Of a stretch of 64,000 bases of DNA, positions 51,020-63,487 are shown piece after piece. The DNA is taken from assembly GCA_016702605.1 (NCBI GenBank), contig JADJDQ010000006.1:62001-126000 (forward strand), in the 5' to 3' direction. Each line of letters begins with the position of its first letter. Position 1 is the first letter of the stretch. The DNA comes from Candidatus Intricatilinea gracilis. GTDB lineage: Bacteria > Pseudomonadota > Gammaproteobacteria > Burkholderiales > Burkholderiaceae_C. The notes under the pieces were generated by a model. It searched no databases. It saw only the letters and a list, made by a program, of their open reading frames with translations, and was not told the origin of the DNA. The position numbers and the translations under genes were made by a program.

Positions 51020-51865
51020 ATGTCGTTGTTCGCCCAAACCTGGGCGCCTGGGCGCCGGGGGGTTCTGACTTTGTCGGCGCTTGCGTTGTGCACCGTGTGG
51101 CCTGCGGTGGTTGGCGCACGGGAGCAGGAGATCCGCGTCGGCGGCACCGGCTCGGCGCTGGGTACGCTGAAGCTGCTGGCGCAGGCCTACGGGGCGTCAC
51201 CAGCTGGCGCGCGGCTCAACGTGTTGCCCAGCCTGGGCAGCAGCGGTGCCATCAGGGCCTTGCTGGGCGGGGCCTTGCAGATTGCGGTGAGTGCGCGTCA
51301 GCTCACACCTGCCGAGGTGGGCGCAGGTGCCGTGGCGGTGGAATGTGGCCGCACGCCGCTGGTGTTTGCCACGGCGGCGGACAACCCGGTCAACGGCATC
51401 ACCACACAAGAGCTGATCGATGTGTACCTGGGCAACAAGACCAGCTGGAGCGACGGATCCAAGCTGCGCCTGGTGCTGCGCCCGAGCGGCGACTCCGACA
51501 GTGATGCCTTGCGGGCGCTGTCGCCCGCGATGCGTGAGGCGCTGGCGATCGCCGAGCAGCGCAGGGGCCAGCTGGTGGCGTCGACCGATCAGGACGCAGC
51601 CAGCAGCATCGAGTCGATACCTGGCGCCGTGGGGACATCGACGCTGGCGCTGCTGCTGTCTGAAAACCGCGACCTCAAGGCGCTGGCGCTCGACGGTGTG
51701 GTGCCTACCGCGCTGGCCGTCGCTGTCGGCGAGTATCCATTGCACCGCAGCCTGTACCTGGTGACCGGCCCGGCGACTACCGCGCTGGCCCTGGCCTTTG
51801 TCGCCTTCGTGCGATCGGCGGCAGGTGCCGAGATCCTGCACAAGACCGGGTACTGGGTGCTGTGA
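51020..51865 (+). CDS. PstS-like periplasmic phosphate-type binding protein
   Basis: 281 residues from ATG 51020; GTG 51017 is an alternative. A Tat-like start GRRGVLTLSALAL leads into a signal peptide ending VVGA. The mature part has IRVGGTGSALGTLKLLAQAY, then SARQLTPAE and GITTQELIDVYLGNKTSWSDG, matching PstS-like proteins. There are no pst transporter genes beside it. Instead its stop overlaps (GTGA) the start of a membrane GGDEF/EAL protein, so it probably senses an anion for that protein (inference). Confidence 0.82.
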   Translation: MSLFAQTWAPGRRGVLTLSALALCTVWPAVVGAREQEIRVGGTGSALGTLKLLAQAYGASPAGARLNVLPSLGSSGAIRALLGGALQIAVSARQLTPAEVGAGAVAVECGRTPLVFATAADNPVNGITTQELIDVYLGNKTSWSDGSKLRLVLRPSGDSDSDALRALSPAMREALAIAEQRRGQLVASTDQDAASSIESIPGAVGTSTLALLLSENRDLKALALDGVVPTALAVAVGEYPLHRSLYLVTGPATTALALAFVAFVRSAAGAEILHKTGYWVL

Positions 51866-54111
51866 CCACCGACACGCTGGTTCAACGACGTCACGCAGGC
51901 CGTGCGGATGCGCAGGCGTCGCGCCTGCTGGGCCTGCTGGTTCATGCGGTGGCTGGTTTCCTGGCCATCGTGTGGCCGCTGGGGTACTTTGGTGTGGGTT
52001 ACAGCGCGATGGCGGCCAGCTTGCAGGCCAAGGCCGACATCAGGGCCGAGACCATCGACCAGCTGATTGCCGTGGCGCCGGAGATGTGGCGCTTCGAAGA
52101 ACAGCGCCTGACCGAGTTGCTGGTTCGCCTGCCCAGCGAGGTGGAAGGTGAACACGGCCAGATCCATACCCGGCAAGGTGAGCTGGTCGCCGCCTCGAGC
52201 CAGGTGATCGCAGCGCCGGTGCTCACGCGCAGTGCGCCGCTGTATGACGCGGGCGTCGAGGTGGGCCAGGTGAGTGTGCAGCGCTCGTTGCGGCCTTTGC
52301 TGCTCGGCACGTCGATCAGTGCAGTGGGCGGCGCGGCACTGGCCATGGCGCTGCTCGTGTCGATGCGACGCCAGTTGCGACGCGAGCGCCAGCTCGCCGA
52401 CGCCGTGCTCGACGAGAAAGAGCGCGCACGTGTCACGCTGCGGTCCATTGGCGAAGCCGTGATCACCACCGATCTCGAGCAACGCGTCGACTACATGAAC
52501 CCGGTGGCCGAAGCCCTGACGGGGTGGCCGCTGGCCGATGCTCGTGGCAAGCCGATCTCGCAGGTCTGCCGTCTGGTCGACCTGGATCGCGTCGACGATG
52601 TGCCCACACCCATTGCCGCGGCACTGCGCGACAACAAGGTGAGCGGCTTGTCGGGTCGGGATGTGGAGCTGGTGGCGCGCGACGGTGCACGGATCGCCAT
52701 CGAGGATTCGGCCGCGCCGATCCAGGACCGCAACGGTGAGGTCATCGGCGGTGTGATGGTGTTTCGCGACGTCACCACCACGCGCCACATGGCGCAGCGC
52801 ATCAGCTGGGCGGCGTCGCACGATTCACTCACCGGGCTGGTGAACCGGCGCGAGTTCGAGTCACGCGTCGACGCGGCGCTGCACAGCGCACGCAACTTCG
52901 ATCGTCACCATGTGTTGTGTTACCTCGACCTCGACCAGTTCAAGGTCGTCAACGACACCTGCGGCCATGCCGCCGGTGACGCGCTGCTCACACAACTGGC
53001 CCACGTACTGGCCGCTCGCCTGCGTGAGTGCGACACGCTGGCGCGCCTGGGGGGTGACGAATTCGGCGTCCTGCTCGAGGGCTGTGCACTCGAGCGTGCG
53101 CGCTTGATCGCCGCCGACCTGCTGGCCGCCGTGCGTGACCACCGCTTCCAGTGGGAGGGCAAGGCTTTTGCCGTGGGTGTGAGCATTGGTCTGGTGGCGA
53201 TCAACGCCGCCACCGGCAGCCGCGCCGACGTGTTCAGCGCGGCAGACACGGCCTGCTACACCGCCAAGGAAGATGGCCGCAACCGCATCCGCGTGTTCCA
53301 GAGTGGTGATGCCGACATGAAGCAGCGGCGCAACGACATGGGTTGGGCCGCACGGCTGAACCGTGCCATCGAGGAAGAACGCCTGGTGCTGTATTACCAG
53401 CCCTATCTGCCGCTCAGTGGTGAGCCGGGCGGGCAGCCTGGGCAAGCTGGCCAGGGCCTGCACATCGAGATCCTGCTGCGCCTGATCGACGAGACCGGCA
53501 AGCTGGTGGAGCCGGGTAGTTTTCTGCCGGCCGCCGAGCGTTACAACATCATGCCGGCGATCGACCGCTGGGTCATCAAGGCCGTGTTCGAGCGGTATCA
53601 CGACCTGCAGGCGCAGCTGGGTGCGCCGCTGACCTGCGCCATCAACCTGTCGGGCACAACACTCAATTCGGGCGGCATCCTCGACTACATCCACGAACAG
53701 GCCCGCCAGTACCAGCCACCGCCGGCGTCGATCTGCTTCGAGATCACCGAGACCGCGGCCATCAACAACCTGCGCAACGCCACCTTGTTCATGCGTGACC
53801 TGAAGGCGCTGGGCTTCCGGTTCGCGCTGGACGACTTCGGCATCGGCACCAGTTCGCTGTCGTACCTGAAGTCCCTGCCGGTCGACTACCTCAAGATCGA
53901 CGGCAGCTTCGTGCGCAACATGGTGACCGACCAGATCGACCATGCCATGGCGGACACCATCAACCGCGTGGGCCACATCATGGGCCTGAAGACCGTGGGT
54001 GAATACGCCGAGACGGGCGACATCATCGACGCCCTGCGCAGCCTGGGTGTCGACTTCGCCCAGGGTTACGGCGTGCAGCGGCCGCGGGCGCTGCCACTGC
54101 CGATCGCCTGA
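51862..54111 (+). CDS. membrane PAS-GGDEF-EAL cyclic di-GMP protein
   Basis: 749 residues from GTG 51862. Two membrane helices (about 25-50 and 150-172) bracket a small periplasmic domain. Then a PAS domain (about 190-310), a GGDEF domain with an intact RLGGDEFGVLLE (GGDEF at 397-401), and an EAL-type domain. The EAL signature reads EIL at 536-538, while later motifs (DDFGIGTSSLSYL, LKIDGSFV) are kept. It may make or degrade cyclic di-GMP. Overlap with the PstS-like gene suggests the binding protein controls it through the periplasmic domain. Confidence 0.92.
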   Translation: MTTDTLVQRRHAGRADAQASRLLGLLVHAVAGFLAIVWPLGYFGVGYSAMAASLQAKADIRAETIDQLIAVAPEMWRFEEQRLTELLVRLPSEVEGEHGQIHTRQGELVAASSQVIAAPVLTRSAPLYDAGVEVGQVSVQRSLRPLLLGTSISAVGGAALAMALLVSMRRQLRRERQLADAVLDEKERARVTLRSIGEAVITTDLEQRVDYMNPVAEALTGWPLADARGKPISQVCRLVDLDRVDDVPTPIAAALRDNKVSGLSGRDVELVARDGARIAIEDSAAPIQDRNGEVIGGVMVFRDVTTTRHMAQRISWAASHDSLTGLVNRREFESRVDAALHSARNFDRHHVLCYLDLDQFKVVNDTCGHAAGDALLTQLAHVLAARLRECDTLARLGGDEFGVLLEGCALERARLIAADLLAAVRDHRFQWEGKAFAVGVSIGLVAINAATGSRADVFSAADTACYTAKEDGRNRIRVFQSGDADMKQRRNDMGWAARLNRAIEEERLVLYYQPYLPLSGEPGGQPGQAGQGLHIEILLRLIDETGKLVEPGSFLPAAERYNIMPAIDRWVIKAVFERYHDLQAQLGAPLTCAINLSGTTLNSGGILDYIHEQARQYQPPPASICFEITETAAINNLRNATLFMRDLKALGFRFALDDFGIGTSSLSYLKSLPVDYLKIDGSFVRNMVTDQIDHAMADTINRVGHIMGLKTVGEYAETGDIIDALRSLGVDFAQGYGVQRPRALPLPIA

Positions 54112-54158
54112 GTGCGGGACTCACCGGACGGGGCTGGGCGCAAGCTAAAGTGCGCCGC

Positions 54159-54890
54159 ATGTCATATGAACTTCATTACTGGCCGGGCATCCAGGGCCGC
54201 GGCGAATTCGTGCGTCTGGCCCTCGAGGCCACCGGCACGCCCTATGTCGACGTGGCGCGTGGCGCCGAAGCCAAGGGCCTGGGTCTGCCGGCCCTGCAGC
54301 GCCAGTTGCAGAGCAAGACGGCGACACAACCGCCGTTTGCGCCGCCTTTCCTGAAGGACGGCGAGTTCGTCGTCGGCCAGACCGCGCTGATCCTGCAGTA
54401 CCTGGCACCCACCCTCAAGCTGGTGGGGCGCAGCGAGCAGGCGCGGGTGTGGACGCAGCAGATCCAGCTGACCATCGCCGATGCCGTGACCGACGCTCAC
54501 GACACCCATCACCCGGTCGGCTCCAGCCTGTTCCACGAAGACCAGAAGCCCGAGGCGCTGCGCCGCGCCACCGAGTTCTGCCGCGTGCGTCTGCCCAAGT
54601 ACATGCAGTGGTTCGAGGCCATCGTCGTGCGCAATCCGGCAGGCTCGCGCCACCTGGTGGGCGGCAAACTCAGTTATGCCGATCTGTCGCTGTTCCAGTT
54701 GATCGAAGGTCTGCGGTACGCCTTTCCCAAGGCGTCGCAACGCGTCCTGGCACAAACGCCCCAGGTGATGAAGCTGCACCACCGCGTCGCCACCTTGCCC
54801 AAGGTGGCGGCCTACCTGCGCAGCGAACGCCGAATCGCGTTCAACGAGCAGGGAATCTTCAGGCAGTACCCGGAGCTCGACATCGAATAG
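54159..54890 (+). CDS. glutathione S-transferase family protein
   Basis: 243 residues from ATG 54159 (MSYELHYWPGIQGRGEFVRLALE). The thioredoxin-like N-terminal domain has PPFLKDGEFVVGQTALILQYL with the glutathione-binding region; the helical C-terminal domain has GGKLSYADLSLFQLIEGL. The Tyr/Gly-rich start and GRGEFVRL resemble sigma-type transferases. Substrate unknown. A GTG three codons upstream is an alternative start. Confidence 0.88.
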   Translation: MSYELHYWPGIQGRGEFVRLALEATGTPYVDVARGAEAKGLGLPALQRQLQSKTATQPPFAPPFLKDGEFVVGQTALILQYLAPTLKLVGRSEQARVWTQQIQLTIADAVTDAHDTHHPVGSSLFHEDQKPEALRRATEFCRVRLPKYMQWFEAIVVRNPAGSRHLVGGKLSYADLSLFQLIEGLRYAFPKASQRVLAQTPQVMKLHHRVATLPKVAAYLRSERRIAFNEQGIFRQYPELDIE

Positions 54891-54900
54891 CCGGTCGCTG

Positions 54901-56400
54901 TCAGCCCGGCGACTGCTGCTCTGCCACCGGCAAATCGACCACGAACACCGCGCCACCTTGCGGGTGATTGCTGGCGCTGAGCTGGCCGCCGTGTTGTTCG
55001 ACGATGCCGTAGCTGATCGACAGACCCAGTCCCGTGCCTTTGCCCACTGGCTTGGTGGTGAAGAACGGGTCGAAGATGCGGCCGAGGTTGGCCTGGCTGA
55101 TGCCCGCACCGTTGTCACGCAACTGCAGGCGCACCCGGCCGTTGACGAGCTCGCAGCTGATCCACAAGGTCGGCACCTCGACGCTGGCGCCAGGTTGGCT
55201 TTGCTGGCGTTGCTGGGCCGCCTCCTGCGCGGCGTCGTAGGCGTTTTGCACCAGGTTCATGATGACCTGCAGCAACTGGCCGGGGCTGCCGCGCACGGCG
55301 CAGGGCGGGCCTTTCGGTGGACCATGGGGCGGACCGTTCGCGAAGTGCACCTCGAAACCCGGCGCCGTGCCCTTGCGCACCCACAGCACGGCGCGTTCGA
55401 CCACGTCGTGCAGGTCGAGCACCTCGCGGTCCTGCCGGTCGATGGCCGAGAAACGTTTCAGGCCACCGACGATGTCGGCTGTGCGTTGGGCGCCCTCGAT
55501 CGTGCCTTCGATCAGGCTGGGCAGGTCGGCGCGCAGGTGGTCGATGCGCAGGCGCTGGCGTAGCCCGGCAAGTTCCGTCGGCGCGGTGTCGCCCGCGTGC
55601 ACGGCGTCCAGGTAGGTCGAGAGTCGCCCGATGTAGCGCTGAAGCGCATGCACATTGCCGAGCACGAAGCTGATCGGGTTGTTGAGCTCATGCGCCACAC
55701 CCGCCACCAGGCGGCCGAGTGATGCCATCTTCTCGGACTGCAGCAGCTGCGCCTGGGCGGACTTGAGGGCCTCGTGGGTCTGGCGCAGCTGCTGGTAGGC
55801 GCGCTTGATCTCGGCCATCGGCCGGCCGACGAACACGGTGCCGACGCGCCGGTTGGCCGCGTTGATGCGCGGCGTGCAGTTCACGTCCACCGGCACCGCG
55901 CGGCCCTCGGCGTCGAGCAGGTTGAGTTCGATCACTTCACTGACCCGAGCACCCGGTTCACCCGACACGGTGGCGTGTTGACCAGTGCTGCGCCGTGCAT
56001 GGTGGATGACGCCGTTCAGCAGCTGCACGCTGGCCTCGTCGGCCATCAGGGCCTGCACCGGGGTGCCGCGCAGCTCGGCGTCGCTGCGGCCCACCAGCTC
56101 ACATAACGCGGCGTTGGTTTCCTCGATGTGGCCTTGTTCGTCGCAGGCCACCAGCACGTCGCTCATGGCAGACAACAGGCTGAAGATGAACTGCTGGGTC
56201 TGCTCGAGTTCGACGTTCTTCTCTTCGAGCGCCACTTCGTCGCGCAGCAACTGGCTGTAGACCTCCTCCATCTTCTGGATCACGTCCATCCAGGTGGCGT
56301 CGTCGATGCCTTGCAGACGTTCACCCGGCACCGTCGCCGGGTCACTGACCGGCAGGCCGGGTGGCCAGGATGACGCAGGGGTGTGGCGTGTGGTCGACAT
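54901..56400 (-). CDS. hoxJ: HoxJ/HupT-like sensor histidine kinase for H2 signalling
   Basis: 499 residues from ATG 56400 (MSTTRHTP); no membrane helices. An N-terminal coiled segment (VYSQLLRDEVALEEKNVELEQTQQ) leads to a PAS domain (about 80-190), then a second coil, the H-box KMASLGRLVAGVAHELNNPIS with His237, and the ATPase domain with DPFFTTKPVGKGTGLGLSIS. This cytoplasmic layout and the HELNNPIS form match HoxJ/HupT, which phosphorylates HoxA when H2 is absent. Its usual place is right after hoxC; here it lies about 26 kb away on the same strand. Another PAS kinase of the same class cannot be excluded. Confidence 0.75.
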   Translation of the reverse strand: MSTTRHTPASSWPPGLPVSDPATVPGERLQGIDDATWMDVIQKMEEVYSQLLRDEVALEEKNVELEQTQQFIFSLLSAMSDVLVACDEQGHIEETNAALCELVGRSDAELRGTPVQALMADEASVQLLNGVIHHARRSTGQHATVSGEPGARVSEVIELNLLDAEGRAVPVDVNCTPRINAANRRVGTVFVGRPMAEIKRAYQQLRQTHEALKSAQAQLLQSEKMASLGRLVAGVAHELNNPISFVLGNVHALQRYIGRLSTYLDAVHAGDTAPTELAGLRQRLRIDHLRADLPSLIEGTIEGAQRTADIVGGLKRFSAIDRQDREVLDLHDVVERAVLWVRKGTAPGFEVHFANGPPHGPPKGPPCAVRGSPGQLLQVIMNLVQNAYDAAQEAAQQRQQSQPGASVEVPTLWISCELVNGRVRLQLRDNGAGISQANLGRIFDPFFTTKPVGKGTGLGLSISYGIVEQHGGQLSASNHPQGGAVFVVDLPVAEQQSPG

Positions 56401-56588
56401 GGCGATCATCATGCCGCAAGCGTGCTGCGGCATCGACGCCCGAGTGAAACGTGGCAGACGTCAAGCCGGCGTCGACCCGCGCGTGCGCAGCGCTATGGAC
56501 GTAACCAGGCATGACGGGCGTCAACGCCGATGGGGCTATGGCGTTCAGGGAAAGCGGACGCCATCGCGTCCGACACCGGAGCCATTGC

Positions 56589-56885
56589 ATGGACATCACC
56601 CTGAATCTGCGAGGTCTATTCGTCGCCAAGGCTGGTCGCGCACGAGCATTCATGCGCCTGGGCCTGGCTTGTTGTGCGGGGGCCGTGCTGGCCAGCGCCA
56701 CTGGTTGCATCGTTGTTCCAGCGGACCGGCACGGTGGCTACGGCCGCGGTGGTGGCGGCGGCTCGGCGATATACGTCGAACCCGGCTATGCCTCGCCCGG
56801 CCCTGGGTGGATGTGGCAATCGCATCCCCGGTACGGGTACGGCTGGCGCCATCCGCACCGCGGCTGGCATCGCGGCTGGCGTTGA
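56589..56885 (+). CDS. small Gly/His/Trp-rich lipoprotein
   Basis: 98 residues from ATG 56589 (MDITLNLRGLF); Met at 56652 is an alternative start. A signal with CCAGAVLASATGC suggests a lipoprotein Cys. The mature part is rich in Gly, His, Tyr and Trp (GGYGRGGGGG, GWRHPHRGWHRGWR). No family recognised; such proteins are common in the outer membranes of Burkholderiales. Confidence 0.6.
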   Translation: MDITLNLRGLFVAKAGRARAFMRLGLACCAGAVLASATGCIVVPADRHGGYGRGGGGGSAIYVEPGYASPGPGWMWQSHPRYGYGWRHPHRGWHRGWR

Positions 56886-57156
56886 ACAGCCGGCCGGGTC
56901 GCTGCCCGGCCTGGCTGACCTGACCAGCTCGCCGTCACGCACCCACGACCGATGAGCGATTTTTCATTGCCGGGTGTGAGCGATCGAACAGGACACGGCT
57001 TCGTGGTCTTCTTCGTCGACCGCGACCTGGCAACTCTGAGCGATCCTTCACGCCACGCGCAGGGCTGACGGCCTGTCGGCGTGGGGGCTGGCCCCACGGC
57101 GTCGACTCAACACCCGGCTCGCGCCGGATAGCCGAAGTCGCGCATGAAAGGTCCCC

Positions 57157-58086
57157 ATGACGATCACCGAACGTATCGACGCCATCACCGGCCTCGGCCC
57201 ACAGTACCGTGCCGAAGTCATCCCCGCGCCGCGCAGCTGCAAGATCGAGATCACCGCCGAGTGCAACTACAACTGCTCGTTCTGCGCCCGTTCGATGCGC
57301 GAGATGAGTGGCTCGATGGACCGGGCGATGTTCTCGCGCATCATCCGCGACCTGCGCGCCAGTGGTGTCGAGGAGCTGGGCCTGTTCTACATCGGTGAAA
57401 GTTTCACCTGCAAGTGGTTGCCCGAAGCGATCGCCGAGGCCAAGGCGGTGGGATTCCCCTATGTCTTCCTGACCACCAACGGCGCAGCCGCGCCGCCCGA
57501 GCGGGTGAAGGCCTGCATGGAAGCGGGGCTCGATTCACTCAAGTTCAGCATGAACTTCTACGACCGCGAGCAGATGGCCAAGGTGGCGGCTGCAGACCCC
57601 CGCTACTGGCAACGCGCCATCGACAACCTCAAGGCTGCGCGGCGTGTGCGCGACGAGGGCGGCTACGGCTGTCGCCTTTATGCCAGCAGCATTGCCTTCG
57701 ACGGTGAGCAGGGCCGCAAGATGCAGGCCGTGGTCGACGACATCGAACCCTTCGTGGACGAACACTACTGGCTGCCGCTGTACGGCATGGGTGGTGCCAG
57801 CAAGGCGGCGGGCTGGAAGCCCCAACCCGGCAACCCCGGCCGGCTGGACAACATGCGGGAACCCTTGCCCTGCTGGGCCGTGTTCACCGAAGCCCATGTC
57901 ACGGTCGATGGCCTGCTGGCGGCCTGCTGTTTCGGCAGTGGCCTGGACGGCGACCTCATCATGTCCGACCTGAAGCAGACCAGCTTCATGGACGCCTGGA
58001 ACTCACCCGCCTACCAGGCCTTGCGGCGCGCCCATCTGAGCCGCGATGTGTCGGCCACCGCCTGCGCCGAATGTGCGGCAGGTTGA
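57157..58086 (+). CDS. radical SAM/SPASM-type enzyme
   Basis: 309 residues. The radical SAM cluster motif CNYNCSFC lies at about 36-43, followed by the barrel with GLFYIGESFTC and TTNGA. The C-terminal part has LPCWAVFTEAHVTVDGLLAACCF and ends TACAECAAG, forming a SPASM-like second cluster site. SPASM enzymes modify peptides or act in cofactor synthesis; no precursor peptide gene was seen nearby, so the substrate is unknown. AAAGG precedes the ATG. Confidence 0.88.
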   Translation: MTITERIDAITGLGPQYRAEVIPAPRSCKIEITAECNYNCSFCARSMREMSGSMDRAMFSRIIRDLRASGVEELGLFYIGESFTCKWLPEAIAEAKAVGFPYVFLTTNGAAAPPERVKACMEAGLDSLKFSMNFYDREQMAKVAAADPRYWQRAIDNLKAARRVRDEGGYGCRLYASSIAFDGEQGRKMQAVVDDIEPFVDEHYWLPLYGMGGASKAAGWKPQPGNPGRLDNMREPLPCWAVFTEAHVTVDGLLAACCFGSGLDGDLIMSDLKQTSFMDAWNSPAYQALRRAHLSRDVSATACAECAAG

Positions 58087-58110
58087 TCCACCGGCTGGTG
58101 CAGCCGTAGC

Positions 58111-59682
58111 TCAGGCCACCGGCGCGGTACTGGTGGTGCCGCTGTCGACCCGCATGTCGTCGATCTTCGACCAGGCGGTGGCCTCCTGCTCGAGCAGGTA
58201 GGCCATACGTGGCAGGTCGGTCGTCCAGCTGGCCGGCCAGTGCAGCGACAACGTGTAGCCTCGCGGCTTGCCGGCCAGTTGCACCGTCAGGCCTTCGGGC
58301 GCGTCCATGCGGGGGTGGCACAACAACACGGCCAGGCGCAAGGCCAGCAGTTGCTGCAGGCGCGCTGGATCCGACCACAACTCCTGTACCTTGCCCAGTC
58401 CACCACGCTGGCCGAGCACCAGCCTGGCCAACATGCGCTGCTGGCTTTGCGAGAAGCCCGGCGCGTCGACATGACCGAGCAGGTAGGCGCTGTGGCGGTG
58501 GTGATCGTGGTGCGACACGGCCATGCCGATCTCGTGCAGGTCGGCCACCCAGCCGAGCTCGCGCACCTGTTCGAGGCTGGTCGATCCGGCCAGGCCGGCG
58601 TGCACGGCCAAAGCGGTCGATCGCACCCGGCGGGCCTGCGCCAGGTCGACGCCGAAACGCGCCTGCAGCGCCAGCACGCTGTCGTCGCGCAGGTCGTGAT
58701 GGTCGGCCTGCTGCTCGGCCTGCAGACGTTCGGCCAGGTCGACGATCACACCCTGGCGCAGGGCGCCCTTGGCCGGCCTGAGCGTATCGATGCCGAACAG
58801 ATCGAGCAGCGCCGCCAGGACGGCGATGCCGCCACCAACGATGGGGGCACGATCGGGTGCCAGGCTGCGCAGCACCAGCTTGTCCACCGTGCCTGCCTGC
58901 AGGCAGGCCTGCACACACCAGCGCAGACCGGCGGCGGTGATGGCGCCGTCGGTCTGGCCATGCGCAGCCAACACCTTGGATATGGCGCCGGCGGTGCCCG
59001 ACGATCCCAGCGCCTGGCTCCACATCGCGGGGGTAAACAACTCGCGCGCCTCTTCGAACTCGGCCGCCGCGGCCACCTGGGCACCGGCAAAGGCCGTGGA
59101 GGTGTAGCGCCCGTCGGCAAAGTAGCGGCGTGACAGGCTCACGCTGCCCACGCCGTAACTTTCGGCGCAATTGATCTGGCGGCCCTGGCCCAGGATCATC
59201 TCGGTCGAGCGCCCGCCGATGTCGATCACCAGGCGGCGGGTGTCGGCCGGCTGAAGTGCCGCCACACCGTTGAAGGTCAGGCGCGCTTCCTCGCGCCCCG
59301 AGATCACCTCGATCGGCTGGCCCAGCGCCTGGCTCGCCGCCTGCAGGAACTCGTCACGGTTGCTCGCCTCGCGCAATGTCTGGGTGGCCACGGCCCGGAT
59401 GCGGCGCGCCGGCATACCCGCCATGCGGGCGCGAAACCGCGCCAGACACGCCAGGCCACGGTCTACCGCCGGGCCCACGAGCCGGCTGTTCTCGTCCAGC
59501 CCGCCGCCCAGGCGCACGGTTTCCTTGAGGTAGTCGATGCGCCGGTAGCGGCCTGCCTGGCAGTTCGCGATCTCGAGCCTGAAGCTGTTGGAGCCCAGGT
59601 CGATGGCCGCCAGCGGGCCGGCCTCTTGCGGCGGGGCAGCGCTGTTGCGTGTGGGCGAAGTCGCGGGCGGGTCTGACGACAT
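58111..59682 (-). CDS. Ppx/GppA-family exopolyphosphatase
   Basis: 523 residues from ATG 59682; ATG 59727 is also possible. Actin/Hsp70-like fold with LAAIDLGSNSFRLEI at the start, RRLVIDIGGRSTEMILG (second phosphate loop), APIVGGGIAVLAALL, and a C-terminal HD-like helical domain with LHEIGMAVSHHDHHRHSAYL. It hydrolyses polyphosphate or pppGpp and affects phosphate storage and the stringent response. Lies downstream of the hybrid kinase on the same strand, about 160 bases apart. Confidence 0.92.
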   Translation of the reverse strand: MSSDPPATSPTRNSAAPPQEAGPLAAIDLGSNSFRLEIANCQAGRYRRIDYLKETVRLGGGLDENSRLVGPAVDRGLACLARFRARMAGMPARRIRAVATQTLREASNRDEFLQAASQALGQPIEVISGREEARLTFNGVAALQPADTRRLVIDIGGRSTEMILGQGRQINCAESYGVGSVSLSRRYFADGRYTSTAFAGAQVAAAAEFEEARELFTPAMWSQALGSSGTAGAISKVLAAHGQTDGAITAAGLRWCVQACLQAGTVDKLVLRSLAPDRAPIVGGGIAVLAALLDLFGIDTLRPAKGALRQGVIVDLAERLQAEQQADHHDLRDDSVLALQARFGVDLAQARRVRSTALAVHAGLAGSTSLEQVRELGWVADLHEIGMAVSHHDHHRHSAYLLGHVDAPGFSQSQQRMLARLVLGQRGGLGKVQELWSDPARLQQLLALRLAVLLCHPRMDAPEGLTVQLAGKPRGYTLSLHWPASWTTDLPRMAYLLEQEATAWSKIDDMRVDSGTTSTAPVA

Positions 59683-59843
59683 GGTGGATGGTGGCCTGTA
59701 GCGGCCACGAGGCGGCCTGCGCTTCATTGTCCATGCCCGCGCTGGGGTGTCAGGCTGGCCCCCGCCATCCAATGGTCACTTCATGCACAGAGTGCCCGCA
59801 GGTCGACGACCGACGCCGTCCACCCCGCCGGCGGGCGAGTCGA

Positions 59844-63455
<3,612 letters not shown>

Positions 63456-63487
63456 ATGGGTCCCTGGTGGTCGAGGCCGACCGTGGC

